64,000 bases of DNA from an uncultured Acidobacteriota bacterium. Its GTDB lineage: Bacteria > Acidobacteriota > Blastocatellia > Pyrinomonadales > Pyrinomonadaceae. Made by a program: the position numbers and the translations under genes. Below the pieces are notes generated by a model, which did not search any database, was not told the DNA's origin, and saw only the letters and a program-made list of their open reading frames with translations. This document shows positions 1-7,914 of the stretch, piece after piece (within the stretch, counting starts at the first letter, position 1; every line of letters starts with the position of its first letter). The stretch is from the NCBI GenBank assembly GCA_937871585.1, contig CALMPJ010000192.1:1-64000 (forward strand). Reading direction: 5' to 3'.

Positions 1-258
1 TCAAAATCTCTTGATTTAATTGATAAAAAGAGTGTAAACTTGTTGTACGATGTTGTGCGTTGCGTCGGTAAATTGCCGCCGCTCGAAGATATCGTGTTTG
101 ACGAAGTATTTGAGGCGTTTCGCTTCGACAAAAAACGATCCGCCGGCACGCTGCAAATGGTTCTGCTAAAAGGACTTGGGCGACCGGTGATCGTCGATGC
201 GGTGACCATTCCGCATAAACATCACCAAAATGCCTTTGAGCGGCTTCGGAAATTCTGA
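1..258 (+). CDS. aroB: 3-dehydroquinate synthase, C-terminal fragment (cut by window edge)
   Basis: The reading frame is open from the first base, so the gene starts upstream of the window and only about 85 C-terminal residues are visible. The sequence resembles the end of AroB: a lone stretch RFDKKRSAGTLQMVLLKGLG, matching the conserved D-K-K ... L-x-F-V-L-L-x-G-I-G block, followed by an acidic/hydrophobic tail. AroB converts DAHP to 3-dehydroquinate, step two of the shikimate pathway, in the cytosol. The NAD- and metal-binding parts are not in the window and cannot be checked. The ORF ends with TGA about 50 bp before the next gene on the same strand. Confidence 0.8.
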   Translation, partial: SKSLDLIDKKSVNLLYDVVRCVGKLPPLEDIVFDEVFEAFRFDKKRSAGTLQMVLLKGLGRPVIVDAVTIPHKHHQNAFERLRKF

Positions 259-310
259 ACCGCCAAATACCAACACGGCAATAAATTCTTCCCGATAGGG
301 AGGTGTCAGA

Positions 311-724
311 ATGAAAGAAAACTTAAGAGATCGGTCCGGCGAACGTGGCAGCGCCGGGACCAAATTGCTATTAGCTCTTACCGTTATCGGCTTAGTTGCC
401 CACGCCGGATACAACTATGTTCCGGTTGCATACGAAGCAGAAACGATGCGATCCGAGATGTCGACAGCTGTTCTTCAGGGGCTGGCAATGCCGGGAAAAG
501 TAAATCCGGTTGACAACGTCAAAGAACGTATTCAGAAGGCAATGGTAGCTAATGCGATACCGCAGAATGCGACACTTGCAGTTACCCAAAAAGGCAATCT
601 GATCAACGCTCGAGTGGCATATGTTCGGGATGTGTCGATATTGCCATTTGGAATTTACACGTATCATTACGTATTCGATCACACTGCGACTCCGACCGGC
701 ATCTTGGCGAAACAGGCGACTTAA
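311..724 (+). CDS. small single-pass membrane protein, DUF4845-like
   Basis: 137 residues. A basic N-terminus (residues 1-16, with R-G-S-A-G) is followed by one hydrophobic segment at about 17-37 ending in a P-V-A-Y-E-A-E stretch, then a soluble domain of about 95 residues. This is the layout of DUF4845-type proteins and of pilin-like proteins, but there is no clear prepilin peptidase site. A good ribosome site GGGAGG lies about 8 nt before the ATG. The stop codon overlaps the stop of the convergent radical SAM gene by a few bases. The function is unknown; an envelope location is inferred from the membrane segment alone. Confidence 0.65.
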   Translation: MKENLRDRSGERGSAGTKLLLALTVIGLVAHAGYNYVPVAYEAETMRSEMSTAVLQGLAMPGKVNPVDNVKERIQKAMVANAIPQNATLAVTQKGNLINARVAYVRDVSILPFGIYTYHYVFDHTATPTGILAKQAT

Positions 725-2604
725 GCCGCCGCGATCATCTCGCGGATCTTGAGCGGCTGGATCTGGATGAGGCCCTCGGGAGCGTCGGCGAGCCACGTCG
801 AAGGGCACACGCCGCACGTCGTACATTTTTCAACCGCAGGGCACGGGAGACTCGAAAGAGCTTCGCGTGCCTTTTCATTTTCTGTCTTCAAGAACTCGAA
901 CGAAAGACCTGAATCTACTATCGACCACGGGAGAAATTCATCGTATTCGCGTTGTCTTGTACTATGGAACGCCGCATCGATCTGCGTTTCGCGCAAGGCT
1001 CGGTCGAGATCGCCGTTCATTCGTGCAGCCGCATCGATAACCTTTGCGACGGTTCTGTCGCCGGACGAATATAGTGCTTGCTCGTGAGCAATGCGTGCGG
1101 ACATGAAACGAACGTCGACGTTCGGGATTCGCGAAAGACCTTTGCAGACGTATTTGATACGTCGTTTGAGCTCGCGTTCGTCGCAGATCGCTTCCCATTG
1201 CAGCGGCGTATTTGGCTTTGGAACGAAACCATTGAGCGACGGAATGATCTTGCCTGCACGCCCGAATTTCTTTCCGGCCTCAAGCATTCGGTCCTTGATG
1301 CGTTCGACCAAAACGAACATTTCGTCAAGGTCTTCCTGCGTTTCAGTTGGCAGACCGACCATCATATAGAGTTTGACGGTTAGCATTCCGCGATCAAAAA
1401 CGGCACCGCAAATATCGACGATCTCATCGTTTGTCAGATTTTTGTTGATCACACGCCTCAATCGATCCGAGCCCGTTTCAGGAGCGACAGCGATCTGCTG
1501 GTCCTTTGATTCGACCAGAGCATCGAGCAATTCTTCGGAGATCTGATCGAGCCGCAGCGACGAAACTGAAATGCGATAGTCCATCGCCCGCAGTTCTCGC
1601 AATATCGTTGAAATTTCCGGATGATCACAAACTGCGGTCGAAACAAGGCCGATCTTATCAGTCTTCGAACGCCATTCGGCGGCCTTTGCAAGAATGTCTT
1701 TCGCCGGAACGACACGTGGCGGATAATAGTTGTAGCCTGCCCAACAAAAACGGCATCCTTGTGAGCAGCCGCGTGAGATCTCGACAAGGAGCCTGTCGCC
1801 CATTTCGGCTTCCGGCGACCAGACGCTAGTCGATGGGCAGAATGTTTCTTGACTGACAAGAAACTCCGCAAGTTCATTCTCGCCGCGTTTCAAAGCACGG
1901 CGAAGCGTGCCTTCTTTAGGGTTTACCGACGCCAAAGCGCGGCCAACTCGAGGCGGTATGCCTTCTTGATTCGGCATGTAATCGAAAACCGTACCGTCGC
2001 CGTTGTAGATAACGTCGTAGAACTCGGGCACGTAAAATCCGCGGCCGATCCGTGCGAGCCTCAGTAGAATTTCTTCTTTCGATTCTTCTTCAAAGATCGC
2101 GTCGATCAATTGATAAGCGAGAATTTCGCCTTCGCCTACGGCGATCACGTCTGTGAAATCCGCGATCGGCTCAGGATTAAGGAACGAAGCCGCTCCGCCC
2201 ATGATCACTAGCGGATCGAAATGTGTGCGTTTTGCTGAGAAAACCGGAATTCCCGACATCTGCAACATCTTCGCCATGTTCAGATAATCGGTCTCAAATG
2301 AGATCGAAAATGCGACGATATCAAAGTCTCGAACTCGCGACTGCGTCTCAAGCGACAGTAGCGGTGTGTTCGTACGTTCGTGCTCTGCGAGGTCTTGTTT
2401 GTCCGGCAAAAATGCACGCTCGCAAACGACGCCCGGAATTGCGTTGAACAACTCATACATTGTATGCAGCCCAAGATTAGCCATTCCGATCGCGTGAGTA
2501 TTTGGATAGCAAAGAACAATGCGCAGATCGGCATGGCCGCCCGAAACATAACCTGTCTCGGCTGCAAGTTTTCGTCTGTGGCTGTCTATGATCTTTCGGC
2601 TCAT
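721..2604 (-). CDS. B12-binding-type radical SAM protein (TIGR03960-like)
   Basis: 627 residues from the ATG at 2604. A Rossmann-like N-terminal part (LCYPNTHAIGMANLGLHTMY) matches the cobalamin-binding-like domain of this family. The radical SAM cluster motif CSQGCRFC places the three cysteines at about 280, 284 and 287. The C-terminus has extra cysteines (CTTCGVCP) that could bind a second cluster. Proteins of this family are often paired with or fused to a TIGR03936 partner; none is seen here. The frame extends upstream to a GTG at 2691, but that part lies in a repeat-rich intergenic stretch and lacks family similarity, so the ATG was chosen. The substrate is unknown. Confidence 0.85.
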   Translation of the reverse strand: MSRKIIDSHRRKLAAETGYVSGGHADLRIVLCYPNTHAIGMANLGLHTMYELFNAIPGVVCERAFLPDKQDLAEHERTNTPLLSLETQSRVRDFDIVAFSISFETDYLNMAKMLQMSGIPVFSAKRTHFDPLVIMGGAASFLNPEPIADFTDVIAVGEGEILAYQLIDAIFEEESKEEILLRLARIGRGFYVPEFYDVIYNGDGTVFDYMPNQEGIPPRVGRALASVNPKEGTLRRALKRGENELAEFLVSQETFCPSTSVWSPEAEMGDRLLVEISRGCSQGCRFCWAGYNYYPPRVVPAKDILAKAAEWRSKTDKIGLVSTAVCDHPEISTILRELRAMDYRISVSSLRLDQISEELLDALVESKDQQIAVAPETGSDRLRRVINKNLTNDEIVDICGAVFDRGMLTVKLYMMVGLPTETQEDLDEMFVLVERIKDRMLEAGKKFGRAGKIIPSLNGFVPKPNTPLQWEAICDERELKRRIKYVCKGLSRIPNVDVRFMSARIAHEQALYSSGDRTVAKVIDAAARMNGDLDRALRETQIDAAFHSTRQREYDEFLPWSIVDSGLSFEFLKTENEKAREALSSLPCPAVEKCTTCGVCPSTWLADAPEGLIQIQPLKIREMIAAA

Positions 2605-2688
2605 ATTCAGGCAAACGATTACGATATCAGTTCTGTGGCGTTGTATAAAGTGAAAAATTCGCCACAACGCCGGAATCCGAGAATCAGA

Positions 2689-2735
2689 CACGAACTAACA
2701 CGAACAAAAAAATTTCTTGTTCGCGTCCGTTCGTG
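2689..2735. repeat. nested inverted repeat made of short cacgaac units
   Basis: Two copies of a 10-nt unit beginning cacgaac (2689 and 2699) are followed by the inverted form. The inner arms are cgaacaa at 2701-2707 and ttgttcg at 2717-2723; the outer arms are cacgaac at 2689-2695 and gttcgtg at 2729-2735. It sits between the radical SAM start and the VWA stop, both on the minus strand. It has the same style as the other short-unit inverted repeats in this window. Confidence 0.6.
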
Positions 2736-2755
2736 GCTGACTTTCTTAATGTTAG

Positions 2756-4021
2756 TTACTTTTTCGTCTTCGGCTTCCGGGCGTTCGGATCAGGCGCGAT
2801 GTAATACGGACGGTGCTGGACGCGGTAGACCTTGTCATCGTAAACGCCGTCGCCGTCGACATCGACTTTGACTTCAAGTTTGTACCGCGTGCCGGGCTTT
2901 CGTTGTTCGGCTAGGTCGTAGGAGACGCTGTATTGGTTACGGAGCAGGGCATTGATCTGGTTGAGGTAGCCGGGAACTTCGCTTTCGAACGTCATCGGAT
3001 AATGCAGTCCGCCTGATTCTTTAGCGATAGTGTTCATCGCATTCTGAGCTTGGATAAAGTCCATTCTGTCCGGCATTCCAGGCATCACACGGGAGGGGTC
3101 GAGGTAGTCGCAGTATTTTTTGCAGAAAAGATTCGCTGTGCTGATTATATAGATCGGAATGCCGGCTTCCTGAACGATCTTACGAACCTCGTCGTAGTTA
3201 ATTTTGCTGAATGTATCGATGCCGCTAGCAACGAGAATGATCGCTTTTCGCTTCGCTTTAAGGTTGATCATTCCGGCGTAGTTCGATTTTTCTTCCTTAC
3301 TATTCTCCAGCACGACCGAATCGCCAAAGCCGCCCATGATAGTGAACTTTAGCGAATCCCAAAGATTGTTCTCGCGAAACGCCGGTTGGTTCTTGAGTAA
3401 AATGTCCACAGCTCGTCGCAGTTGGGTAGGATCATTAGTAAAATCCGTGATCGGAGTTGGCCGTAGATCGAACGCGATCACCGACGCGTAATCATCGGGC
3501 GGCTTGATAAAATTCGAAAGAAAATAAGCGACGGGACGAATGACCTCATAAGTTCCGGGTTCAAAATATCCGCCGGCGGCGCGACCAAACGTTTCGGTCC
3601 ATTTACTGTATTCGACGACCAAGGTTACGGTGATCGGTTGTTCCGGATTTGAGAATGCTGAGATCTCTTGCTTTACGCCATTTTCAAAAATTGCGAAATT
3701 GCCCTTTTTCAATCCCTGAATGATCGCACCGTTCTTTCGGTTGAAAACGACAGCGTCGAGCGTGACGATGTTTGTATCGATCTTTTCGACAGTATCGTCT
3801 ACGACCGCGGTCTTTTCCATTTCCTCGATACGCTTCTTTTCCTCAGCGGCTTTGATCTCTTCTTCAGTTGGAGGTTTGGGGCGATCATTCTTTTTGCCAT
3901 CGCCTGTCGAACTGCTAGGTCGCTGAGGCTTTGACTGAGCGGACATTGCCGGAGCAAGGCTGCTGATCAACATCACGAAAAGCAATAACGAAGCGAAAAT
4001 TCGAGAAAAGCGATAGTACAT
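2756..4021 (-). CDS. secreted VWFA-domain protein of the acidobacterial type, degenerate MIDAS
   Basis: 421 residues from the ATG at 4021, which begins a good signal peptide (hydrophobic core about 9-25, ending A-M-S-A-Q). A charged linker rich in P, E and K (about 30-75) precedes a region like the acidobacterial VWFA family TIGR03436: V-T-L-D-A-V-V-F-N-R-K-N-G, then the VWA core. At the place of the metal-binding DxSxS the sequence reads E137-Y-S139-K-W141, so the metal site looks lost, unlike the second VWA protein at 36005. The C-terminus has a short Asp-rich turn (V-D-V-D-G-D-G-V-Y-D-D). It probably binds partners at the cell surface or periplasm; the role is unknown. Upstream in-frame codons to 4132 fall in a heptamer repeat and were not used. 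Confidence 0.8.
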   Translation of the reverse strand: MYYRFSRIFASLLLFVMLISSLAPAMSAQSKPQRPSSSTGDGKKNDRPKPPTEEEIKAAEEKKRIEEMEKTAVVDDTVEKIDTNIVTLDAVVFNRKNGAIIQGLKKGNFAIFENGVKQEISAFSNPEQPITVTLVVEYSKWTETFGRAAGGYFEPGTYEVIRPVAYFLSNFIKPPDDYASVIAFDLRPTPITDFTNDPTQLRRAVDILLKNQPAFRENNLWDSLKFTIMGGFGDSVVLENSKEEKSNYAGMINLKAKRKAIILVASGIDTFSKINYDEVRKIVQEAGIPIYIISTANLFCKKYCDYLDPSRVMPGMPDRMDFIQAQNAMNTIAKESGGLHYPMTFESEVPGYLNQINALLRNQYSVSYDLAEQRKPGTRYKLEVKVDVDGDGVYDDKVYRVQHRPYYIAPDPNARKPKTKK

Positions 4022-4098
4022 ATATACAACCTGAGCGACCGAGATTTGGATACTGATTAGATACCGATTGTGCTGTTTTGGTTGGACGAATGCAAGAG

Positions 4099-4133
4099 AG
4101 ACAGGAGACAAGAGACAAGAGACCGGAGACAAG
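4099..4133. repeat. five tandem heptamers, consensus agacaag
   Basis: Exact 7-nt units run agacagg, agacaag, agacaag, agaccgg, agacaag without gaps. The array sits in the spacer upstream of the VWA gene and just beyond the hairpin that follows the lectin-like gene. No inverted copy is visible nearby, which sets it apart from the other arrays in the window. Confidence 0.85.
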
Positions 4134-4136
4134 TAA

Positions 4137-4165
4137 AGCCGCCGGAAGCGGCTATTCCGGCGGCT
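4137..4165 (-). terminator. GC-rich hairpin after the lectin-like gene
   Basis: Perfect 10-bp stem agccgccgga / tccggcggct with a 9-nt loop, about 25 bp downstream of the minus-strand stop at 4190. On the minus strand it is followed by ttactt, a weak U-tract, so intrinsic termination is plausible but not strong. Confidence 0.55.
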
Positions 4166-4189
4166 GATATTTGGCGAACCAAAGCTAGC

Positions 4190-4927
4190 TTAGTATTCCG
4201 GCGATATGGCGACTTTCACGTTGAATGAACCGCGATTGTCGTCGAGATTTCCTTCGTTGATTCCGAGGAACAGCGAACCGTCGCGGGTTGCTACGATCTC
4301 GCGTTCGGCGCCGATGTAGATGAATTCGTTATTGTCGTCGCCGATAACGGCTATCAAGGCTCCGGTCGGAACATTTTTGAGCAGCTTGTTTGCGTCTTCA
4401 AAATCTTCACCAGACGGCGTTGTGCTGCGGTTGCCGCCCAGCGATACAGTGCCGTCGCCCGAGATGCGAATTCGCTGTCCTTTCTTGACGACCCAACCTG
4501 TGTTGGTCCAGCCATTCGACGTATTGTCAGCGAGAACCTTCACCGACCATTCGATCGGTTTCGCATTTGAGACCGTGTTGGTCTTTGGTGTCACGACTGT
4601 CGGCGTTGGGTTATCGGCGATCACGACTTTTGGAGGATTATTCACGGGCTGATAAACGGCCGGTTTCGGCGTAGTCGCAACATTGTCTGCCTGATTTCGC
4701 TGGTCAAATGAGATCGATTCGACCTCGTTCGCGAAGAAAGTAAGCTGCTTGGCACGTGCACCTTCGCCGATCGTGATGGTGAATTTGCCGGCCATGAACG
4801 ACGTGATCTTGCCCTTGAAAATGCTGCCGTCTTTCAGCTTAATGGTGTCGGCAAATGCCGCCGTCGAAGCGACGGCGAGCAAGACAAACGTGGCGAGAAC
4901 GCGGACAAACTTAGAACGAGTGAACAT
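4190..4927 (-). CDS. secreted protein with LecA (PA-IL)-like lectin domain
   Basis: 245 residues with a clear signal peptide ending at A-F-A. Residues about 28-75 form a small beta-rich domain (T-I-K-L-K-D-G-S-I-F-K-G-K-I) of the kind found in many secreted acidobacterial proteins. A Pro/Thr/Asn linker follows. Residues about 125-245 match the PA-IL galactose-lectin fold: W-T-N-T-G-W-V-V-K-K-G-Q-R-I-R-I, then G-A-L-I-A-V-I-G-D, then L-F-L-G-I-N-E-G and D-D-N-R-G-S-F-N-V-K-V. The family often binds sugars with calcium; binding here is inferred. A strong ribosome site GGAGGAAG precedes the ATG. It is divergent from the PhyH gene. Confidence 0.75.
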   Translation of the reverse strand: MFTRSKFVRVLATFVLLAVASTAAFADTIKLKDGSIFKGKITSFMAGKFTITIGEGARAKQLTFFANEVESISFDQRNQADNVATTPKPAVYQPVNNPPKVVIADNPTPTVVTPKTNTVSNAKPIEWSVKVLADNTSNGWTNTGWVVKKGQRIRISGDGTVSLGGNRSTTPSGEDFEDANKLLKNVPTGALIAVIGDDNNEFIYIGAEREIVATRDGSLFLGINEGNLDDNRGSFNVKVAISPEY

Positions 4928-5135
4928 ACTTCCTCCGAATTACAATGAAAAGTGATCGATTGACGCTGCTGAAATGCGGCTTTCACAATTCATCTTGTGC
5001 CGCATCGGTTGATGATATTTGGTGTTTGTTAGTTGCAAGTTTTATGAGCGCCACAAAACAGCAGGAAAAGTATTGCACAGATGACCTAATGTTGTAAATG
5101 AATTTTTTGCACGTAGGCTATTGCAAACATTGGGC

Positions 5136-5164
5136 TTGCCTGACACTTAGTTTCGGCATACCAT
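5136..5164 (+). promoter_or_regulatory. possible sigma-70 promoter giving a leaderless transcript
   Basis: TTGCCT (5136-5141), a 17-nt spacer and TACCAT (5159-5164) lie directly before the GTG at 5171. Transcription would start at or within a few bases of the start codon, which also lacks a ribosome site. The -10 match is moderate. Confidence 0.35.
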
Positions 5165-5170
5165 ACGCGT

Positions 5171-5992
5171 GTGAGTGAAAGGCTCGAACAATTTTGCCGC
5201 GACGGTTTTCTGGTTATCGAAAACTTCAACTCGGACGTCGAATGTCATTCGCTCATGGAACGTGCGGAGAAGCTCGTCTCGGACTTTCATCTGGAAGGCA
5301 ACGCCTCGATCTTCCAAACCTCTGAACAAGAGCGAACAAGCGATGACTACTTTTTGAATTCGGGCGGGAACATCTCGTTTTTCTTTGAAAAAGATGCGTT
5401 CACTGAAAGCGGCGAACTGAGACGCGATCTTTTTCATTCGCTAAACAAGATCGGCCATGCGATGCACGACCTCGATCCTGTTTATGACGCATTTTCGCGT
5501 TCGCCGCAGATGAAGAAGCTCGCTATCGACCTAGGTCTGACCGACAACGTTCTGATCCAAAGCATGCACATTTTTAAACACGCCGAGATCGGTGGTGTGG
5601 TTGATGTTCATCAAGATTCGACGTTTTTGTTTTCGGAACCGCTGTCGTGTGTCGGTTTTTGGTTCGCACTTGAAGATGCGACGACAGAAAACGGCTGTTT
5701 GTGGGCGGAACCGGGCGGACATAAGACTAGTCTAAGAAAGCGCTTTAAGCGAAGAAAGGGTGGCGGCACGGAATTCGAGATTTTCGACGAAACGCCATAT
5801 TCGACCGAAGGAATGGTCCCGCTCGAAGTGAAAAAGGGAACTTGTATTGTACTCGACGGACTATTGCCGCATATGAGTTTGCCGAACACCTCGGCGAAAT
5901 CTCGACAGGCTTATACACTACATTCGATATCGAACAAAGCAACATATCCGAATGACAACTGGCTTCAACGCACTGATCTGCGGGCAATTTAA
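5171..5992 (+). CDS. phytanoyl-CoA dioxygenase (PhyH) family protein
   Basis: 273 residues, GTG start. The Fe(II)/2-oxoglutarate facial triad is visible: H147-Q-D149 in the VHQD motif and H234 in the L-P-H-M-S motif, with R245 as a likely 2-oxoglutarate salt-bridge residue. The N-terminus E-Q-F-C-R-D-G-F-L-V-I-E-N-F is typical of the family, as is the segment A-L-E-D-A-T-T-E-N-G-C-L-W. The nearest eukaryotic relatives are PHYHD1-like proteins. It probably hydroxylates a small molecule or lipid in the cytosol; the substrate cannot be read from the sequence. It is a single gene with a divergent neighbour upstream. Confidence 0.85.
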   Translation: MSERLEQFCRDGFLVIENFNSDVECHSLMERAEKLVSDFHLEGNASIFQTSEQERTSDDYFLNSGGNISFFFEKDAFTESGELRRDLFHSLNKIGHAMHDLDPVYDAFSRSPQMKKLAIDLGLTDNVLIQSMHIFKHAEIGGVVDVHQDSTFLFSEPLSCVGFWFALEDATTENGCLWAEPGGHKTSLRKRFKRRKGGGTEFEIFDETPYSTEGMVPLEVKKGTCIVLDGLLPHMSLPNTSAKSRQAYTLHSISNKATYPNDNWLQRTDLRAI

Positions 5993-6064
5993 GATTTCTT
6001 GGAACTAATGCACAAAAGCACTCGTAAGCCTACATTGACAGGGCGGCGTTTTAGCCTTTGTTGC

Positions 6065-6073
6065 TGATATAAT
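6065..6073 (+). promoter_or_regulatory. extended -10 promoter of the sigma operon
   Basis: TGATATAAT is a perfect extended -10 (TGn + TATAAT), 33 bp upstream of the sigma factor start. A TTGACA at 6035-6040 is too far away (27 nt) to be its -35, so recognition would rest on the extended -10. Confidence 0.55.
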
Positions 6074-6106
6074 GTCAGGGTTTAGTTTCGTTTAGGAGAA
6101 ACGGAA

Positions 6107-6700
6107 TTGGAAGCTATTAAGGCTGTGACCGAGATAAATGGCGCTGAACTTGTCAGGCGTGCACGCGCGGGCGATGGTACCGCGTGGGAAGATATCGTCA
6201 CGGCTTTTTCGCGTCGGATATTTAATCTCGCGTACCGTTTTACTTCCAGCCCTGACGCCGCCGAAGACCTTACGCAAGAGGTTTTCATCCGAGTTTATCG
6301 TTCGCTTGAGCAATACGACCCGAAACAGGGCGATCTCGCGAATTGGCTGATGCGGCTAGCACGCAATTTGATAATTGATGATTACAGGCATCGTGCCCGC
6401 AATCCGCAAAATTCGATGGCTGATGCCGTCGATGATCATACGTACCATCTTCGTGCGGTCGGAAATTCGGCCCACAAAGAGATGGAGCGGAAGGAACTTG
6501 CACACCAAGTTCAGCAGGGAATCGACAAGTTGCCGGAGGATCTGAGGACGTGCGTGATACTTCGTGACATCGAGGAACTGACGTATCAAGAGATCGTCGA
6601 TGTGCTGCAAATTCCCGAGGGAACCGTAAAATCGCGTATCAATCGCGGACGAATCGAGTTGGCGAAGATATTGAGACGAATGAGGGTGGTGACGATCTAG
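6107..6700 (+). CDS. ECF-type sigma-70 family RNA polymerase sigma factor
   Basis: 197 residues with the two-domain ECF layout. Region 2 spans about 20-95 (D-A-A-E-D-L-T-Q-E-V-F-I-R-V-Y) and region 4 about 135-190 (L-P-E-D-L-R-T-C-V-I-L-R-D, then Y-Q-E-I and G-T-V-K-S-R-I-N-R-G-R). The start is TTG, supported by an AGGAG 8 nt upstream; no ATG fits. It directs RNA polymerase to a stress or envelope regulon, kept in check by the downstream zinc-finger anti-sigma. The next small gene begins one base after its stop, so the genes are co-transcribed. Confidence 0.92.
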   Translation: MEAIKAVTEINGAELVRRARAGDGTAWEDIVTAFSRRIFNLAYRFTSSPDAAEDLTQEVFIRVYRSLEQYDPKQGDLANWLMRLARNLIIDDYRHRARNPQNSMADAVDDHTYHLRAVGNSAHKEMERKELAHQVQQGIDKLPEDLRTCVILRDIEELTYQEIVDVLQIPEGTVKSRINRGRIELAKILRRMRVVTI

Positions 6701-6701
6701 T

Positions 6702-6854
6702 ATGACTTCTTTAAGACTAAAAGATGTTGCGTCAGGCTACGGCGAAAAGGCTCTTGACGAGACTATCACTAGCGTGATTGAGTTTGCTGTTGAAATTGTT
6801 TTACAGATTGGTGGAGAAGTCATTTCGTCAGCGTTGAACGGCATTGATTTTTGA
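6702..6854 (+). CDS. 50-residue small protein in the sigma operon
   Basis: An ATG lies one base after the sigma stop and opens a 50-codon frame ending in TGA. The product begins MTSLRLKDVASGYGEKALDE and continues with an amphipathic, valine/isoleucine-rich helix (S-V-I-E-F-A-V-E-I-V-L-Q-I-G-G-E-V-I) and ends N-G-I-D-F. It has no recognised domain. Its tight spacing, and its likeness in size and character to the 74-residue neighbour (both end in an aromatic-acidic tail), argue that it is real. Confidence 0.55.
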   Translation: MTSLRLKDVASGYGEKALDETITSVIEFAVEIVLQIGGEVISSALNGIDF

Positions 6855-6873
6855 ATCGGAGTGATCGTGTAGC

Positions 6874-7098
6874 ATGAACGAGCAAATTGTAGGCGATCAG
6901 ATCGCAAACGAAGTTCAGAAACATCAACAGTCGATCGGTGAAACGGTTACTGATGTTGGCGGCACCGTCGCCGAGATCGGCGTCGAAGTGGCGGCAGAAG
7001 GTGTCATCGATACCGCACTCGAAGGAGCAGGAGCCGTCGCAGAAGGGGCGGCCGATGTTGCCGGAGATGTGCTTGGCGGAATATTCGATCTTTTTTAA
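6874..7098 (+). CDS. 74-residue acidic, Gly/Ala/Val-rich small protein
   Basis: The product starts MNEQIVGDQIANEVQKHQQS, then becomes a long small-residue helix: T-V-A-E-I-G-V-E-V-A-A-E-G and a run of G-A-x-A-E-G, ending L-G-G-I-F-D-L-F. It has no cysteines and no signal peptide; the spacing of Gly and Ala suggests helix packing or membrane association. It lies 19 nt after the 50-residue gene and 21 nt before the anti-sigma. I do not recognise the family. A small regulator or membrane-sensing peptide of this sigma system is an inference from context only. Confidence 0.65.
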   Translation: MNEQIVGDQIANEVQKHQQSIGETVTDVGGTVAEIGVEVAAEGVIDTALEGAGAVAEGAADVAGDVLGGIFDLF

Positions 7099-7119
7099 GA
7101 ACAAGGTGGTTGAGAAATT

Positions 7120-7914
7120 ATGAAGGAGTATGGCAACGCAATGAATTGCTCGCAGTTTGAAGAACTGCTGTCCGACTATATTGAAAAGACGCTCGAGACG
7201 TCGGTTCAACGGTCGGCCGCTGAGCATGTGCTTGCCTGCCCGCTATGTCACTCGCTGCTGAATGATGTTAAGGATTCGGTCGAGGCTTGCCATAAATTGG
7301 CGACTCCGAAGGCTTCGCTGACGCGACTCGAGGCAAAGATACTCGAACGAACAACTCCGGAAACCGCACTTGCTTGTGACGAATTCGAAGGTTATCTGAC
7401 AGATTATCTCGACGGATTTTTGCCGGCTCAGATGTTCCATCGTTGGGAACGTCACGCTGTTATGTGCGGTTCGTGCGAAGACCTGCCGGGCATGGTCGTG
7501 CGGTCAATCGCAGCCGTATATTCCTATAAAATGGAAGAAATGGCAGTGCCGGACGGTCTGCATAATAGGATCTTGGTATCGACGCTTGGTACGGCAGAAG
7601 CTCGCGACCTGCGGCCATCGATCGCGTCGCAGGTTGGCGAATGGCTACGAGGTTTGCGATTCCCGATCGGCATTCCGCAGCTCGCACCGGTTGCGATGTT
7701 GTTGCTGGTTGCGTTCCTCGTGTTTAGCCAAACGGTTTCTGCCGATGGAACTTTATCGAACGTCTATCAGCAAGGTTTCGAACTTGCTGAATCAACCTAT
7801 AAGCAGAGTGCAGACGCATTGAGCGGCAAGGACACCGATGCGGTTCAATCTCCGAATCAAGAGCCTGTTTCGGGAACAACGTTCGTTGACAACGATAACA
7901 AGGAGAAGCGCTGA
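7120..7914 (+). CDS. anti-sigma factor with two zinc-finger (zf-HC2) motifs and one membrane helix
   Basis: 264 residues. Two copies of the Cx(n)HxxxCxxC zinc motif are visible: C10, H36, C40, C43 and C86, H112, C116, C119. Classical ZAS anti-sigma factors have one. A single transmembrane helix follows at about 185-203 (P-V-A-M-L-L-L-V-A-F-L-V-F), then an outer tail of about 60 residues rich in S, D and N. The cytosolic zinc domain should bind the sigma factor and the outer tail may sense the envelope. An alternative start is the ATG at 7141. The last base of its TGA is shared with the next ATG, so translation is coupled. Confidence 0.85.
   Translation: MKEYGNAMNCSQFEELLSDYIEKTLETSVQRSAAEHVLACPLCHSLLNDVKDSVEACHKLATPKASLTRLEAKILERTTPETALACDEFEGYLTDYLDGFLPAQMFHRWERHAVMCGSCEDLPGMVVRSIAAVYSYKMEEMAVPDGLHNRILVSTLGTAEARDLRPSIASQVGEWLRGLRFPIGIPQLAPVAMLLLVAFLVFSQTVSADGTLSNVYQQGFELAESTYKQSADALSGKDTDAVQSPNQEPVSGTTFVDNDNKEKR

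Noticed and set aside
2605-2691. A GTG extension of the radical SAM gene
   Set aside because: The extra 29 residues come from a repeat-rich spacer and do not resemble the family; the ATG at 2604 gives the expected N-terminus.
4099-4133. A CRISPR-like array
   Set aside because: The units are 7 nt with no spacers, and no cas gene is in the window.
6035-6040. TTGACA as the -35 of the sigma operon
   Set aside because: It is 27 nt from the TATAAT, too far for normal sigma-70 use; the extended -10 explains the promoter better.
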